In this document: positions 34,763 through 47,169 of the stretch, piece by piece
How positions within the stretch are numbered: position 1 is the stretch's first letter
How the letters are laid out: every line of letters starts with the position of its first letter
NCBI GenBank assembly: GCA_013076295.1
Contig: RQOL01000478.1
Location: forward strand, 1 to 64,000
DNA: 64,000 nt
Direction: 5' to 3'
Source of the DNA: Sanderia malayensis
Lineage: Eukaryota > Cnidaria > Scyphozoa > Semaeostomeae > Pelagiidae
Made by a program: the position numbers and the translations under genes
The notes under the pieces: generated by a model
The model's input: the letters and a program-made list of their open reading frames with translations, nothing else
What the model was told of the DNA's origin: nothing
The model's database searches: none

Positions 34763-36533
34763 TCTGTCTGTCTATTTTTGCATTGACATGCAACATTGGA
34801 TCAGAAGATGGCAATTTGAATGAATGTAAATTGTAACTTTGGGTAGGTTAGCAGAACAATGAACTTAAATTTTACTCTACCATTTGAGCAAGGATAGTTG
34901 TCTCCCAAGGATAAAAGTAATACATTGTTATTGTGTCCCAGATCAGTCTATGAGGCAATAACATGACACAAAGGCTAATTAAATTACAATTTGATTGAAA
35001 CTTACATAAACAGAATTCTCCTTTCATGAGTTTTTCAAGGATTCTATTGACTTTTGATGCATAGTGTAGTAAATGTTTGTTTCAGTCATTCGACATTTGC
35101 ATGGTGTGAATAGCAAGTATTAGTGACATTGACAGCTTCGGTTAATCACTTCAGTATTTGTTTCACTAAGAATCATATAGGAAAAAGGAAGAATTAATAA
35201 TCAATGAACTGACGATATGATAGTTATATATAGGACAACATGATAGTTTTGCAGCCATATTCATCAATAGCCCTTGTGGATTAGATGAAAAAAAATATTT
35301 GAAATGCAAACTGAGTGAAAATAATCTTCCCATTGGTCTATGGATGCTTCATCCATCATAAGTATTGAAAATAATAGTAGTTTGATGAGGATGTCAATAT
35401 AATTTTCTTGTGAGACATACATGGAGGCAATGAACAAAAGGAATCAATGAATTGGTAAATACTTCAAGAATTATTTTAAATCCAAGCTAACACTGGGAGG
35501 CACATGAAGTCAGGGCATCAAATATCTATTTTGGAAGCAAATTAACTATAAAGGTATTAAATAACTAATCAAAATTTTCGATTTCGTTGCAATCAGTAAA
35601 GTTTTCATGGCCTAACCAAAATTAAGATGGTTTAACAATTTGATGAAATTGAATTGGGAATAAGTTAAAAATCAAGTATAAGTGTATTACCTGTAACATA
35701 GATTGAAAATGTCCCCTGTAAATTTGGAAATAGTTTCCCAATTATAAGTTGTCCTGTTTGATGATCTTTTTGTGATGCAAAGCCTAGCCGTTTCAAATTC
35801 ATATTTCAAAGGTTATCGTTGAGCATGGATGGAAAAGAGGCCAAAGTTTTTCAACGACCTCGTTTCAATGGCGGATAAAGGGTTATCTTTGGCGAATAAG
35901 AAGAGCAGAAATGTATCTCATTAAGAATGCGCATTGACGAAGCTCAGTAAATTAGAAGAGAGTAGATTAATCCTGCATTGTTTTTGCATATAATGTATTA
36001 GTACATAAACCATAAAAAGTAAGTATCATTCATGATAGCTTAAACTATGTGCTACACACAACTATAAAAAACTTTTGGCATGCAATTTCACAAAGGTAAA
36101 CATGAGCTTTAACATGCATGAATAAATATGTACACATACTTCTGATGTCCATTTAATGTTCATGTTTTATAAATGGAATAGTGAACATGAATGAGAGATA
36201 ATTTGTCCCGTCTGTAAATAGTATTGATTTCTTCATGATGTGGAGTATTCAGCAATGTCGACAGCATTGTTCAATAGGAATTCATACTCACGTGGCACAC
36301 ATTAATGCGTTTTCACCATTAAGTTTCGCAGTATTAAAAAAAGAAGATTGCCGGTTACATTAGTTTAAAGCTCGAACACCAACTTCAAGGGGTAACATTT
36401 GTTCGAGGTTTCCTTGTTCATGAAAAGTGCAATTTAAATTTGGAATACTAAATAATATCGGGTCATCTATATTGTTATAATGAATAAGTAAATGAGTTAA
36501 TTGGTTCAGAGGAGGGTAATCCAATGCTAATTA
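34763..36533. other. 3' non-coding region of Helitron A
   Basis: Aligns along its length, with many substitutions and indels, to 50090-52250 of Helitron B. No long conserved protein frame. Recognisable conserved islands are 35020-35165 (matches 50420-50580), 36200-36300 (matches 51870-51965) and an inverted repeat TCGAACA...TGTTCGA at 36372-36406 (matches 52069-52103). Confidence 0.6.
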
Positions 36534-36850
36534 TTGTTAAAACAGTTATGGTTAATGGAGAGACTGCCGTTTTCACAGAGAAAAGGAAAGCCATACTCCC
36601 ATAGGCAATATCAGAGAGCATGGCAAAGCATATCTCTTCTGATACGGGTGCTACCGAGGACCCAGATCGTGTTGTTGCTATTGGCGAGCACCCCAGGACA
36701 CTGGAGTGTTGTGAAAGTGTCCGGACCGTTCTTGGCGGATCTTATTGACTGGAGTGGCGTGGCAAACCAGCAATGTTCAAAGCTTTTTACGGCTTTGCTT
36801 TCTGAGTGTTGTGCTGATATCACAACAGGCAACATCACACTGTAGTGCAA
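36534..36850. other. Conserved block downstream of helicase, open on both strands
   Basis: About 85-90% identical by eye to 52253-52490 of Helitron B over its core, while flanks are more diverged. Plus-strand frame: MERLPFSQRKGKPYSHRQYQ. Minus-strand frame: CHALRYCLWEYGFPFLCEN in Helitron B, and in both copies FTTLQCPGV and IRRDMLCHAL. Either strand could be the coding one, or it could be a conserved 3' element. I recognise neither protein. Confidence 0.4.
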
Positions 36851-36962
36851 TGCCGATCCGCTAGAACCACAATCTCAGCCCCGTAATTTGTGTATCTGCA
36901 TTTCGGTAGACTGACACCCTCTGTGAGCAACGCAATTTATGCTCAAAAGTTTGTGAAGACCT

Positions 36963-39900
36963 TTACAGGACTTCTTGGAAGACAATATTTTTTGTCTTCA
37001 TGTGTGCTTCCTCTGGGAGGAATACTTTAAGCCCGTCAAATGATGTTGCTCTTGACATGGCCACATATAGCCGACCATGTGTGAACACGGGCTCAGGTAA
37101 ATACAAACCAACATACCTCAGAGATTGTCCCTGTGCTTTGTTGATAGTAAGACAGTATGCTAGTCTGACTAGAAATTGCCGTTGCTTGGTGTTGAACGGC
37201 ATCTCACTGTCCTGTGTTGACAAGGTTATTCTGGGAATCATGACCTGCTGGCCTCTGTGTTCCTTCGTGATGATCTCTGCTGTGATCACGTTACGTCGGA
37301 GATGGCATACAATGAGTCTTGTGCCATTGCAAAGACCTTTCTTTGGATTTAGATTCCTCAGAAGAATGATTGTTGCACCAACCTTGAATAAGGAATGTTC
37401 GAGATTACGATGTGTATCATAGGATGACCATTATTATTATTTAAAATAAGTGTAGAATTAATGTATAATTAGTACATATAAGAAAATTATACCTTCAGTC
37501 TAAGTCGATGTAATGGCATTCCGTTAGGAGTTAGATTGTTGATAAACTCAATTGGATATGCCGCCTCCTCATCTGGATCCTCTGTTATCACACTGTCTGT
37601 GCTGTAGTATGTTCTGTCAGGAGTCTGTAGTCTTTCCAGAATGATGTCATTGATTTGATGTGAGAAGTCATTCTTTGGGGTAAGACAACAACGTTCTGAC
37701 ATGGTTACCGGATCCAGCATGTGGTGGGAGTGTGGTGTATTAGGCTGGGGATAAATGAAGTTGAGCATTTCCTCTTGCAAAGATGTGCATATTTGATGTG
37801 GCAAAGTGATATTGTCAAGTGCATCATGTGGTTCTTGTTTGTTGCCGAGTCTTAGGAGCCATTCTGAGAATTCTCTGTAAGATTCATCTTCAACAGCTCT
37901 CATGTTTGTGTGTAGGCGACGTTGTTGAAACTGTGCCCACAAATCACTGATTTGATATGATTTAAGACTCTCTGATACCATTTTTTCTCTTCCTGCTTTG
38001 GGGACAACAGGTAGAACTTGTCTGAAATCGCCACAAAGCAACAGGAATTTGCCACCAAATGGCTTTTCAACTCTTGTGATATCCCGAAGCAGTCTGTCAA
38101 CTGCTTGTATTGCCAATGCTGTTATCATTGAAGCTTCATCCCATATGAACAGGGTTGTTTCACGCAACACCTGTGCTCTTTGGCTCTGTCTCTTGACATT
38201 GCATGTTGATTCCAGCTTCAATGGTATTGGAATTTGGAATTGCGAATGCGATGTTCTGCCACTGATAAGCAGTGCTGCTGCAATTTCTGACCAAGCCATA
38301 CACTGAACTTTGTGTCCAGATGCATGAAGGTTACGAATCAACGTGTTATAGAGAAATGTTTTCCCTGTGCCCGCTGGTCCGTCGAGAAAGTGACAGTTCT
38401 GCTCTGATTGCGCTTCAATTGCTTGAATAATGGCTGTGTAAACAACTCGTTGCTCTGGATTCAAAGCAGCGTGAATTTGTTCTCCTTGCTCTTTTTCATG
38501 TTCCACATACATGTGATCTTCCTCTGAAAACATAAACAATAGTTTATTTGGTAGAAATAGAATTATATATTATTGGCTAAATTATTACAGTGAATATCAT
38601 CATGGTAAGTTGTAAATCACCTTGTTCTGGAATGACAAAGTCGGCCGGTAGTTGAGGAAGGTGATCGTAATTCGTGACAGACAAACCATGAACCTTCAAA
38701 TTGTTGTCAATATCATGTAGACATGGATACATGTGTCTGTCTTGGAAGGTTATGTCTGGATTGTCGAGTTGATCACGTCTGACAAAGTCTTCACTCATTG
38801 CTTCTTTGAAGGCGTTGAAGAGTGTTCTGATGGCTGATGGCGTTTGAAAGAGTAGCAATGATGCAAACAACTGTCTGAGTTGTGAAGGCATATGGAAGAT
38901 GGCAGCTCCATCAAGGCAACGTGTGATTTTGGCATCATCTTGTGCAGCTGGATCTTGCTGGTTAAGTTCAAACAATGCTGTAAGTGTTGTTCTATCACCA
39001 ATGTTGTTCAGTCTTTGTTCGTTATCATTGTTATGAAAGATGACTTGATGCTCAAATGGTAGATGAACAGAAAGCTGTTTGACTATGTGGCTCTTGTCGT
39101 GAATGGGGAACTGCATAAGCCGATAGACAGCGTCATGTGGTCCAATATATTTGGCATTGATGTATTGGCGCACCTCGCTGTGTTCAATGTCTTGAGGTAC
39201 TTTCTGTTGATTTTCCTCAAGAATTTCAACATGTGCCATATCATGTCCTTTGTGGATATATTTGAAAATGTATTTGATACTTTTTATAGTACTGCATATT
39301 TCCACGTTGATATGACACTGATATTTGATGATTAGGAGTCTGTTGTGTGGCACTACCCATGTATCATCCAAAATGCGATTATTCACATTGACTGGATGGA
39401 GACAGCGTCGTCTGTAGAGAGGATAGCCGTTGTCATTGATTTGAGTTTCAGCAACTTGTTCTTTTGGAAAGCGCTTTTTGCATTTGTTGTTTTCCATGAA
39501 AACGCACTGAGGATTTAAATTTCCACAGGGTCCTTGTGTCATGTGCTTTACGACCAACTTGTGGTATTTTGCATCCTCAGGGTGTGGAATCTCTGCTGAT
39601 ATGAGTTGATCCATCTGATAACGAATGCAATAGTTAACGATTTGATAATAGAACTGACGTACAGAACAGTTGTATTGTGCATTGGATATTAATTTAAAAT
39701 TGAGAGATAGAATCATTAGTATTTGCAAATATTACCTTTTGTGGTGTTTGTGGTTTATCAGCTTGTGAAAGAAACAGGATCATGTGTGTGTGTGGCAGTC
39801 CTCTCTTCTGAAATTCTATGACATACACATGTGCAGTGACATTTCCAAGAATGTTGTTGTGTGGTATGTCTTCGAGTAGTTCTTTGAGTTTCAGTTGAAA

Positions 39901-41798
39901 TACTCGTGTGACAATGTCCGGTCGATCATTGGCCGTCTGATACGGATGAATATTTTCTTCAATCTCCTTCCATTTAGGATTGGCAGTCATTGTGAGGAAG
40001 ATGTCTGGCTTGCCATACTTCCTTACGATTGTCATTGCGTCTTGAAAATGTTGATACATGCTTCTTTGGCTGCCTGGAAAGGATGACGGTAGAATCATAA
40101 CACGGCCAACATCAATATGTATGTTTGGCTGATTCGGATTGTTAGCCCTGGCCATCTGGTTTTCGATTTCAGCTCTTCTGTGGAGATGATCCATCAGGCC
40201 TCGATAAGTGTCAACACGAAGCTGACGTTGATTGGTCATAATCCAGTGCAGTTTGTTGCCTTCTATCTTCGTATATGCATCTACCAGATACTGTTGAAAT
40301 AGAAGTGATGCAATGTGGATGGCTGAGAATGCATCCCTGACCTGGATTCTGTATAAATAGTATTTGGTGAGGGTCAGTCTGGTACGACTGTTACGATTGA
40401 TGTGTTGCCGATCTCTTACATTTGCAGTAGGCAATCGTTGAAGGTCCAAACTGTATCCTCTGTCACCGTGAAAGAATATCAACGGATACGTGAGAGGATC
40501 GGCACTTGGACTGGTTGCGTATATCTTCATAAGATCTCCACGTCTCGTTTGTATCTGCCATTCTCTATCATCAGGATTCGGTTCACCTCCACTCTGTACT
40601 GTGTATATAGCTGCAATTTCTCTGGCAGTAGGATTATCGTATCTGCGATCTTGTTGTGGGCGATCTGTTATAATCATTTTGAATGTCGGAACAGGCCGAT
40701 TGTTTGCAATAGCTTGCTGCCGCTGTTCCTCCAATATTTCACCCATGCTTCGATAATGTTGTGCAAATCGATTGACTGCCATTAATTCATTCTGGAGAAG
40801 TGCAACAATGTCCAATGCAACAATGTAGATGTTGTTCTCTTGCAGTGTTTTGCCGTTCCTGCAATGCTTGTTGCGTATCCATGATGTAAAGTTCTGCGTA
40901 TTTTCTGGATCTGTCTGTCTCTGTTACACCTGTTAATGATGCAAAGCATAAGTTAGGTAAATAGAAATTCAACTGTAGCCAGCATAAATGAATAATAAGT
41001 TATATTGATAATGACTGGAATCGTATTGTATCAATTACCTGTCATGTGATATGCCTTTCCATGAATTGTGATAACTGGTGGTCCAGCTCTAGCATGGCGT
41101 ACAATATTAGCCTTCCATGATGCCATGGCCATTAATGAGTTGTATTGGCGGAAGTGCTTTAAGAAATATTTTGATTCGGCAGTGTCACCAGTGTATAAAT
41201 GCATGACACTTACTGGAGGTGGTTCAATTTGATCCAGAGCAATTAAACCTCCCATGCAACATTTGTTGTATTGTTTTTTTGTGTTAAGTTCTTCTTTGAA
41301 GTACTTTGCACCACAATGAATACATGTTCTGTTCATTCTGTTCAAGTGGTGTGGTAATGGGGAGAAGGGGATGAGGTTTTCAGCTTCATTGTTCTCGGGG
41401 ACAGGGTTTTCAACTTGCATTTGCTGATCTTCAACTGGTTCTGGTATCTGATTTTCATTGGGTACTGGAACTACATCTTGCATTTCGATGTCTACAGGTT
41501 GTCCTGCTGCTGGAAGCCCTTGGTTCTGAATGGGAATCTCTGGTTCCATGTCCATCTCCATTGGCTGTATCTCTCGAAGAGGACACTGTGCTGGAAATGG
41601 CTGATATTCAGGGGCTTCTAGCTGACGGTTCTCGAGCTGCAATTGTTGAAGATCGTTGAGTGCTGCAAGTGGGTTATCCGCATTTCCTGCCTGTTGAGGT
41701 TGAAGCTGTTGATTGATCTCTCTGCAATGCTGCATATTCTCCCGCACTTGATTTCTGCGTCTGTCACCGGTTATACTTTTCCTTGTCTTGCGCGGCAT
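36963..41798 (-). pseudogene. Helitron A Rep/Pif1-helicase gene, five coding exons
   Basis: Rolling-circle transposase of a Helitron. Minus-strand exons: 41798-41039, 40929-39736, 39614-38621, 38523-37493, 37382-36963; all joins keep frame. Exon 1 has a Gln/Pro-rich leader and the zinc motif CIHCGAKYFKEEL...CCMGG. Exon 2 is Helitron_like_N with the two-His motif GLPHTHMILFL. Exon 3 has the Rep tyrosine motif YIFKYIHKGHD. Exon 4 is the Pif1-type helicase with Walker A GPAGTGKT and Walker B FIWDEAS. Exon 5 ends the helicase (LAYCLTINKAQGQS, VAMSRATS). An insertion of about 7 bp near 40810-40830 shifts frame between QNTAREQ and DIVALLQNEL, so full-length Rep cannot be made. Confidence 0.92.
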
Positions 41799-42869
41799 AG
41801 TGCAAGTTGTGGTATGAAGAAGAAGTATAAAGTAAAATTAGGCAATACTATTGTAAATGTTATTGCTTGTAGACAATGGCCTCAATAGCAACAACATTGA
41901 AAATAATTATAGCCTTGTGTAAAGCTGCAACACAAAGAAGTGAATGTTATGTATTAAAGGGTATGGTAGTATTATGTATAATTTTGTAAATAAGTCATTA
42001 TGATAAAAGTAATACTATGTAATATAATGTAAATTTTATGAAAACCCTTACGTTAAACTGTGCTCGTTTCTGTAATGTAAACAGTTACTAAAATGGAAGA
42101 AAGTAAATTGGAATCAAAATTATTGTCGACATGAATAAGCCAATCATAAAAAGAGGCTCCGAAAACATGTACGTAATGAAAATTAATTTGTTGAATCCAG
42201 TGCAGTTGTTGAGAATTCAACAAATTTGGTCACAGGGTAAATTTGTTAAAAACGGCACCATAAATGTTTGTTCATAATATTACAGATGCATAAAACAAAA
42301 ATGAAGTTTTTATCCGTGGTAAAGAGTAGCCCGCTGCGGATAGGTTACATTTACAAATCATAACGAAAATATCACTTCATAATTATTGAAAGAAGTTTGT
42401 AAAAGAGAGTGTCCGTTATTTGAAATTCGATAAAAGTGGGCCTCTTTTCATGAAGTAAATAAATAATTAAATAGGTATAGTGAGAAGGAAAAACTGCAAT
42501 GAATAAATTCATTTCTTACCGAGCCTTGTGTCTTTCAAAACTATGGTAAGAAAAGAAGGATAATAGTTATTATAAACTTGAAATAGATATTTAATAAAAA
42601 TATGATGCCTGAACAACACGTAACCTGTTCTTGCCATGAAATGCATAGAAAGAAGAGCAAAAATTATTGACATTATCAAAGGAAAAATAGCGATGAAGAA
42701 GCTTTTTAGGTTGTAATGATAGCTTGTGAGAAAAAAACAATATTCATAATACTTAATCAGCGTTAAGCAATTCCATATAATTATATCCTATCGATAATTT
42801 GGACAACTAAATTAAATTAGGCAAAATCTAATTGTGCAAATAATTAGAGGCGGGATTTCTATTGTACTA
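41799..42869 (-). other. 5' leader of Helitron A Rep/helicase with candidate non-coding exons
   Basis: No protein frame conserved with B, but exon-like islands are. On the minus strand: AAGACACAAGGCTCG|GTAAGA near 42520-42535, GTAACTGTTTACATTACAG...|GTAAGG near 42053-42090, and GTTACGTGTTGTTCAG near 42607-42630, whose donor reads GC in A but GT in Helitron B. These are best explained as 5' UTR exons spliced to the ATG exon at 41798. Confidence 0.5.
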
Positions 42870-42910
42870 TATAGCTCCCACGATTGGTTTATACACGTCA
42901 CGTGTTTAAA
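42870..42910 (-). promoter_or_regulatory. Probable promoter of Helitron A Rep/helicase
   Basis: On the minus strand a CACGTGACGTG box is followed by TATAAACCAATCGTGGG. The same arrangement (CACGTGAC, TATAAACCAATC) is found at 58670-58697 upstream of the Helitron B gene while flanks differ. Position upstream of the candidate leader exons fits a TATA-type promoter. Confidence 0.45.
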
Positions 42911-42929
42911 AAAGCTGGAAACTTGTTAG

Positions 42930-43005
42930 TGAAAAGGGAATTCCCCTTCGTCCTTCAGAGAGGTTAAAAAGGTAGGAGGGAGAAATTGTATGTGAAATCG
43001 AATTA
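42930..43005. promoter_or_regulatory. Conserved block repeated near cargo genes
   Basis: Contains GTGAAAAGGGAATTCCCC, CTTCGTCCTTCAGA and AGGTAGGAGGGAGAAATTG. Related blocks occur at 23174-23262, 45768-45850 and 58718-58790. Conservation through diverged surroundings suggests a shared regulatory region. Confidence 0.4.
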
Positions 43006-43634
43006 CATCATTACATCATGGCAATGGTATGCCAAGTAGTAGCTTGATGATAAGGAAAAAAGGCATGGTCAGAATCCAACTGCATCATCTTCAATCATTT
43101 CCATCGGAAGAGAATGTATAAAGTATTTTGACTTACTGTTCAAAATGTGTTAACTCCAGTTTCATTTTCTGAGTTTATTTAGGAAAAATGACATAAAAAG
43201 GAATCATACTGGGAATAAATGACCACTGTTAGCACTATTACTGTGCCAACATCACATTCATGAATGCGAATACCAAATAGAGGGTAACTTTATCAGTGAA
43301 GGTTTTTCATGAAATCATGCAGACATTTTTACCTTTTAAACATTATAAAAAAAAAAGAAATGATTGCAACTACAGAAATATATGGGAACATATAATGTTG
43401 AACTTTGTGAACATACAAAAGAGGAACATTTTTGGAACATATAATATGAACAAATTATATTAGTAATGAAATTTTGACCATGCATGAAAAAAAAAAGGGA
43501 AATGTTTTGAAAATTGGGCATATGGAAAAATAGATAATTTTAGGTTATATTTTGTATTGTTAATTGGTTTTGATTTTCAGATTGTCTCTTTCATGCATGG
43601 TCAAAAACAGGACATGTGTAAATTAGTTTAGAAA

Positions 43635-44230
43635 TTATTCATTAACTAATTTACACATGTCCTGCATTATTTTTGCTGCCCTTTGGGTGGGCATGGCCAC
43701 CATCATTGTTCTGGAGAATTCCTTGGTGGCCTTCCCTCCCTTTTTCTCCATTTTTTGTTTTCGTTGGCCTTTGCCAACTTTGACAAAGACCTCCTTCTGT
43801 GATCTGTAAATACACAATTATGTTATAGGTTGCTTTTTTGGAGAAAGGATATTTCGCAATATTTGCAAGATATCAATAGAACAATTGAGTTTCAAATGCA
43901 AAAGGTATACTTACTCTATATCTTTTGTGGGGAGTCACCTCCCGTCCTTGTTGTGCAAGGAAAATTTTTTTGTGCTGCCCAGTTCTTTGAATTGGGCAGC
44001 ACATTCCCTCTTGAGACTGAATATGTCTCTGTATGTTATTTCCTAGCATACAAAAGCAAACAATGAAAGAACGAAAACCATCACCATGAAATATGATATA
44101 ATTATTGTGGATTGTGCAAAAAACTGATAAAATATGAATTAATATTTGCTATAATTACTTTTGCTTCATCACCAAATCTGATGAGAATTCTTTTTTCTGG
44201 CTCAGGCTTCTTTTTGCAGCTGGTAGCTAT
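43635..44230 (-). pseudogene. Cargo gene copy 3 (twin of copy 1), decayed
   Basis: Exons 44230-44159, 44042-43915 and 43803-43635, at a constant offset of 22573 from copy 1 and with the same lesions: start codon ATA and an in-frame TGA in exon 2. The duplication therefore happened after inactivation. Exon 3 (VFVKVGKGQRKQKMEKKGGK) and the rest are otherwise conserved with the intact copy at 60177-60753. Confidence 0.6.
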
Positions 44231-44389
44231 AATAGCAAACCTTAAAGGAAACAAATAATAGTTGTTTTTCTTTAATATGGATAATTGGTGTGTGAAAAAC
44301 AGAACATGTTTGCATGAAGCGGTACTGATACAAAATAACATAATATGATACAAAATCAAAGGACAACTGCCAAACTGCAAATACTGGAA

Positions 44390-44855
44390 AAAGAATAAGA
44401 TAATTGTGATTTAAATGGTAAGTAGTAAGTTATACATATGTTTGGTGAAGATAATAGTAATGGAGAATCTCATTATGTAATTAACATTGAACTGAAAGTA
44501 CATACCAAAATCTGAACGAAAAACCTTTGAGCGAAAAAGAGGCAACTGCCAAACTGCAAATACTGGAAAAAGAATAAGATAATTGTGATTTAAATGGAAA
44601 GTAGTAAGTTATACATATGCTTGGTGAAGATAATAGTAATGGAGAATCTCATTATGTAATTAACATTGAGCTGAAAGTACATACCAAAATCTAAACGAAA
44701 AACAGGCAACTGCTAAACTACAAATGCTGGAAAAAAATAAGATAATTGTGATTTAGATGGTAAGTAGTAAGTTATACATATGCTTGGTGAAGATAATAGT
44801 AATGGAGAATCTCATTAGGTAATTTACATTGAACTGAAAGTACATACCAAAATCT
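44390..44855 (-). repeat. Tandem candidate mini-exon units of copy 3
   Basis: Counterpart of 21840-22290: three units with the minus-strand pattern TTTTTCCAG, TATTTGCAGTTTGGCAG and ATTTTG|GTATGTAC. Here the third unit is followed by a further GAATGAAAAACGTTTGAACG stretch that the orphan copy lacks. Confidence 0.55.
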
Positions 44856-46484
44856 GAATGAAAAACGTTTGAACGGAAAAGGAGAAAGGTTGGACGGAAA
44901 ACTAAACGAACACTGGAAAAGGAATATCATCAGTGATTAAATACATGGAAATAGTGATGCATGTAATAAAAAATTCGGGTATTATTTGTAATTGACTTTA
45001 TTAATAGTAAAAGTATAAAATATTAGTAATGAGTTAAAAACAATTTACCTGTTGACTTGTGGCTCTACTTTTGACAATGACGAACCAAAAATATTTTTGG
45101 CGTGCTGCATGCAGGGTTGCCAGATTGAATTCTATAAAAATCCCACATCAAACCCTGAAAAATCCCAGAATGCAATAAACTTGCTAAAAAAATCCCGAGA
45201 TATATTTTGTTGTCTTCCGATGACGTCATTCACCACCGGAATGAGATTTTTACCTCTTGGCAACGAATTTTTACGAAATTTCTTTCAATGTTCTTCACAC
45301 ATTTTTTCGCGTGAAGGTAATTTTGAATATGAACACCATGGCAACAGATTAAAGATGACCTCGTAGAATGAAATATAGATAACTGAAATCGAGGCCTTCT
45401 GGAAATGCCACCAGAATGCGTAAATGTTGTCAGTATGTGGAAACACCATGGTAGTGGCTTCATAGTCTGAAATTTAGTTATGAGAAATTACTACAGAAAA
45501 TGAAGACTTTTCAAGAGAAGCATATGTAATGTTGCACGCTTCACTAGTAAATTATATTAAGGTAAATAGTACAGTTATGTTGTAAGATATACAGTTTTTG
45601 TTGCAACTATGAAATTTATATGTTGAAGTCATCTCCTTTCAACCTTTGTTGTGTGTTGTTAATATTCTATCATCAACTGTGCATTTTCTTCATTCTCTGT
45701 GTATTTATCAATGAAGGCTACTACAAAGTATGGAAATAAATTAACAAATTAGAGCACATGTGAAAAGGGAATTCCTCTTCATTCTTCAGATTTGGTTATA
45801 AAGGTAGGAGGGAGGGAGAAATCGCACGTGAAATTGAATGACATCATTACATCATGGCAATGGCATGCCATGCCAAGTATAGTTTGATGAGGAAGAAACG
45901 CATGGTGAGAATCCAACTGCATCTTCTTAAATCATTTCCATCTGAAGAGTATGTATGAAATATTTCGACTCACTGTTCAAAATGTGTTAACTCCAGTTTC
46001 ATTTTCTGAGTGTAGATAGCAAAAATGGGATAAAAAGGAATCATACTTGAGAATAAATGATCACTGTTAGCACCATTACTGTGCCAACATTACATTCAGG
46101 AATGTGAATACCATATGGAGGGTACGTTTATCAATGAAGGTTTTCCAATGAAATCATGCAGACATTTCTACCTTTGAAAACATTATGAAAAAATAAAGAA
46201 TATGATTGCAACATATAGAAATATGGGAACATATAATGTTGAACTTTGTGAACATACAAAATAGGAACATTTTTTGAACTTATAATTGGAACAATAAACA
46301 ATAATTAAAAAATGATGACTTTGACCATGCACCACAGATTTATTTTAAATTTGTAAATGTTTTGCTTCCAAATTGAGAATATTTCAGTTGGTTTTGTTAA
46401 TTTTGGGAAAGTTAATTGTATCATGCATGGTCAAAAGCAGGACATGTGTAAATTAGTTGATATACTATTCATTAACTAATTTGC
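44856..46484. other. Leader and promoter-like region between cargo copies 3 and 4
   Basis: Near-identical to 22290-23867. Donor-like CAACAG|GTAAAT at about 45049 on the minus strand, conserved block at 45768-45850, and no convincing coding frame. Confidence 0.4.
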
Positions 46485-47067
46485 ACATGTCCTGCATTAT
46501 TTTTGCAGCCCTTTGGGTGGGCATGGCCACCATCATTGTTCTGGCAAATTCTTTGGTGGCCTTCCCACCCTGTTTTTCCATTTGCCTTTGCCAATTTTGA
46601 CAAAGGCCTCCTTCTGTGATCTGTGAATACACAATTATGTTACAGGTGGAAGGATATTATGCAATATTTGGAAGATATCAATTGAACAACTGAGCTTCAA
46701 ATATAGAAGGTATAATTACACTATTTCTTTTGTGGGGAGTCTCCTCCCTTCCTTGTCAACCAAGGAAAATTTTTTGTTCCTGCCCAATTCTTCAAATTGG
46801 GCACACATTCCCTTTTGACGGTGAAAATGTTTGTGTATGTTATTTCCTAGGGTCCAAAAGCAAATAATGAAAGAATTTGCCACGAAAACCGTAACCATTA
46901 AATATGAACAGTTAATTATTCTGAATTGTGCAAAAAACTGATGAAATATGAATTAATATATTCGCTATAATTACTTTTGTTTTATCACCAAGTTTGATGA
47001 TAATGGATTCTTGTGGTTCTGGCTTCTTTTTACAACTTGGTTCTGGCTTGTTATAACTTGTAGCCAT
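46485..47067 (-). pseudogene. Cargo gene copy 4 (twin of copy 2), frameshifted
   Basis: Exons 47067-46975 (MATSYNKPEPSCKKKPEPQ), 46846-46720 and 46620 to about 46485. Unlike copy 2, the exon 3 acceptor (TTCACAG|ATCACAG) is intact. The one-base shift in exon 2 is shared with copy 2, so both descend from an already broken copy. The exon 3 body is shorter than in copies 1 and 3. Confidence 0.55.
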
Positions 47068-47169
47068 AGTGAACCTTTAAGCAAACAAATAATTGTTGGT
47101 TTTCTTTAATAAGGATAATTGGTGTGTGAAAAACAGAACATGTTTGCATGAAGTGGTACTAATAGAAAA

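Larger units (their letters stand above)
43295..47154. repeat. Cargo region of Helitron A, near-identical to 20724-24539
   Basis: Source or sister of the orphan segment at 20724-24539, in the same orientation. It comprises two tandem units (starting about 43295 and 46130), each with a minus-strand cargo gene, its leader and the conserved block. Beyond 47154 the Helitron continues with the mini-exon array, whereas the orphan copy switches to 28S rDNA. Confidence 0.93.

Noticed and set aside
37000..41888. Plus-strand open frames across the Helitron genes
   Set aside because: They are shadows of the minus-strand Rep/helicase exons, which carry the recognisable motifs.
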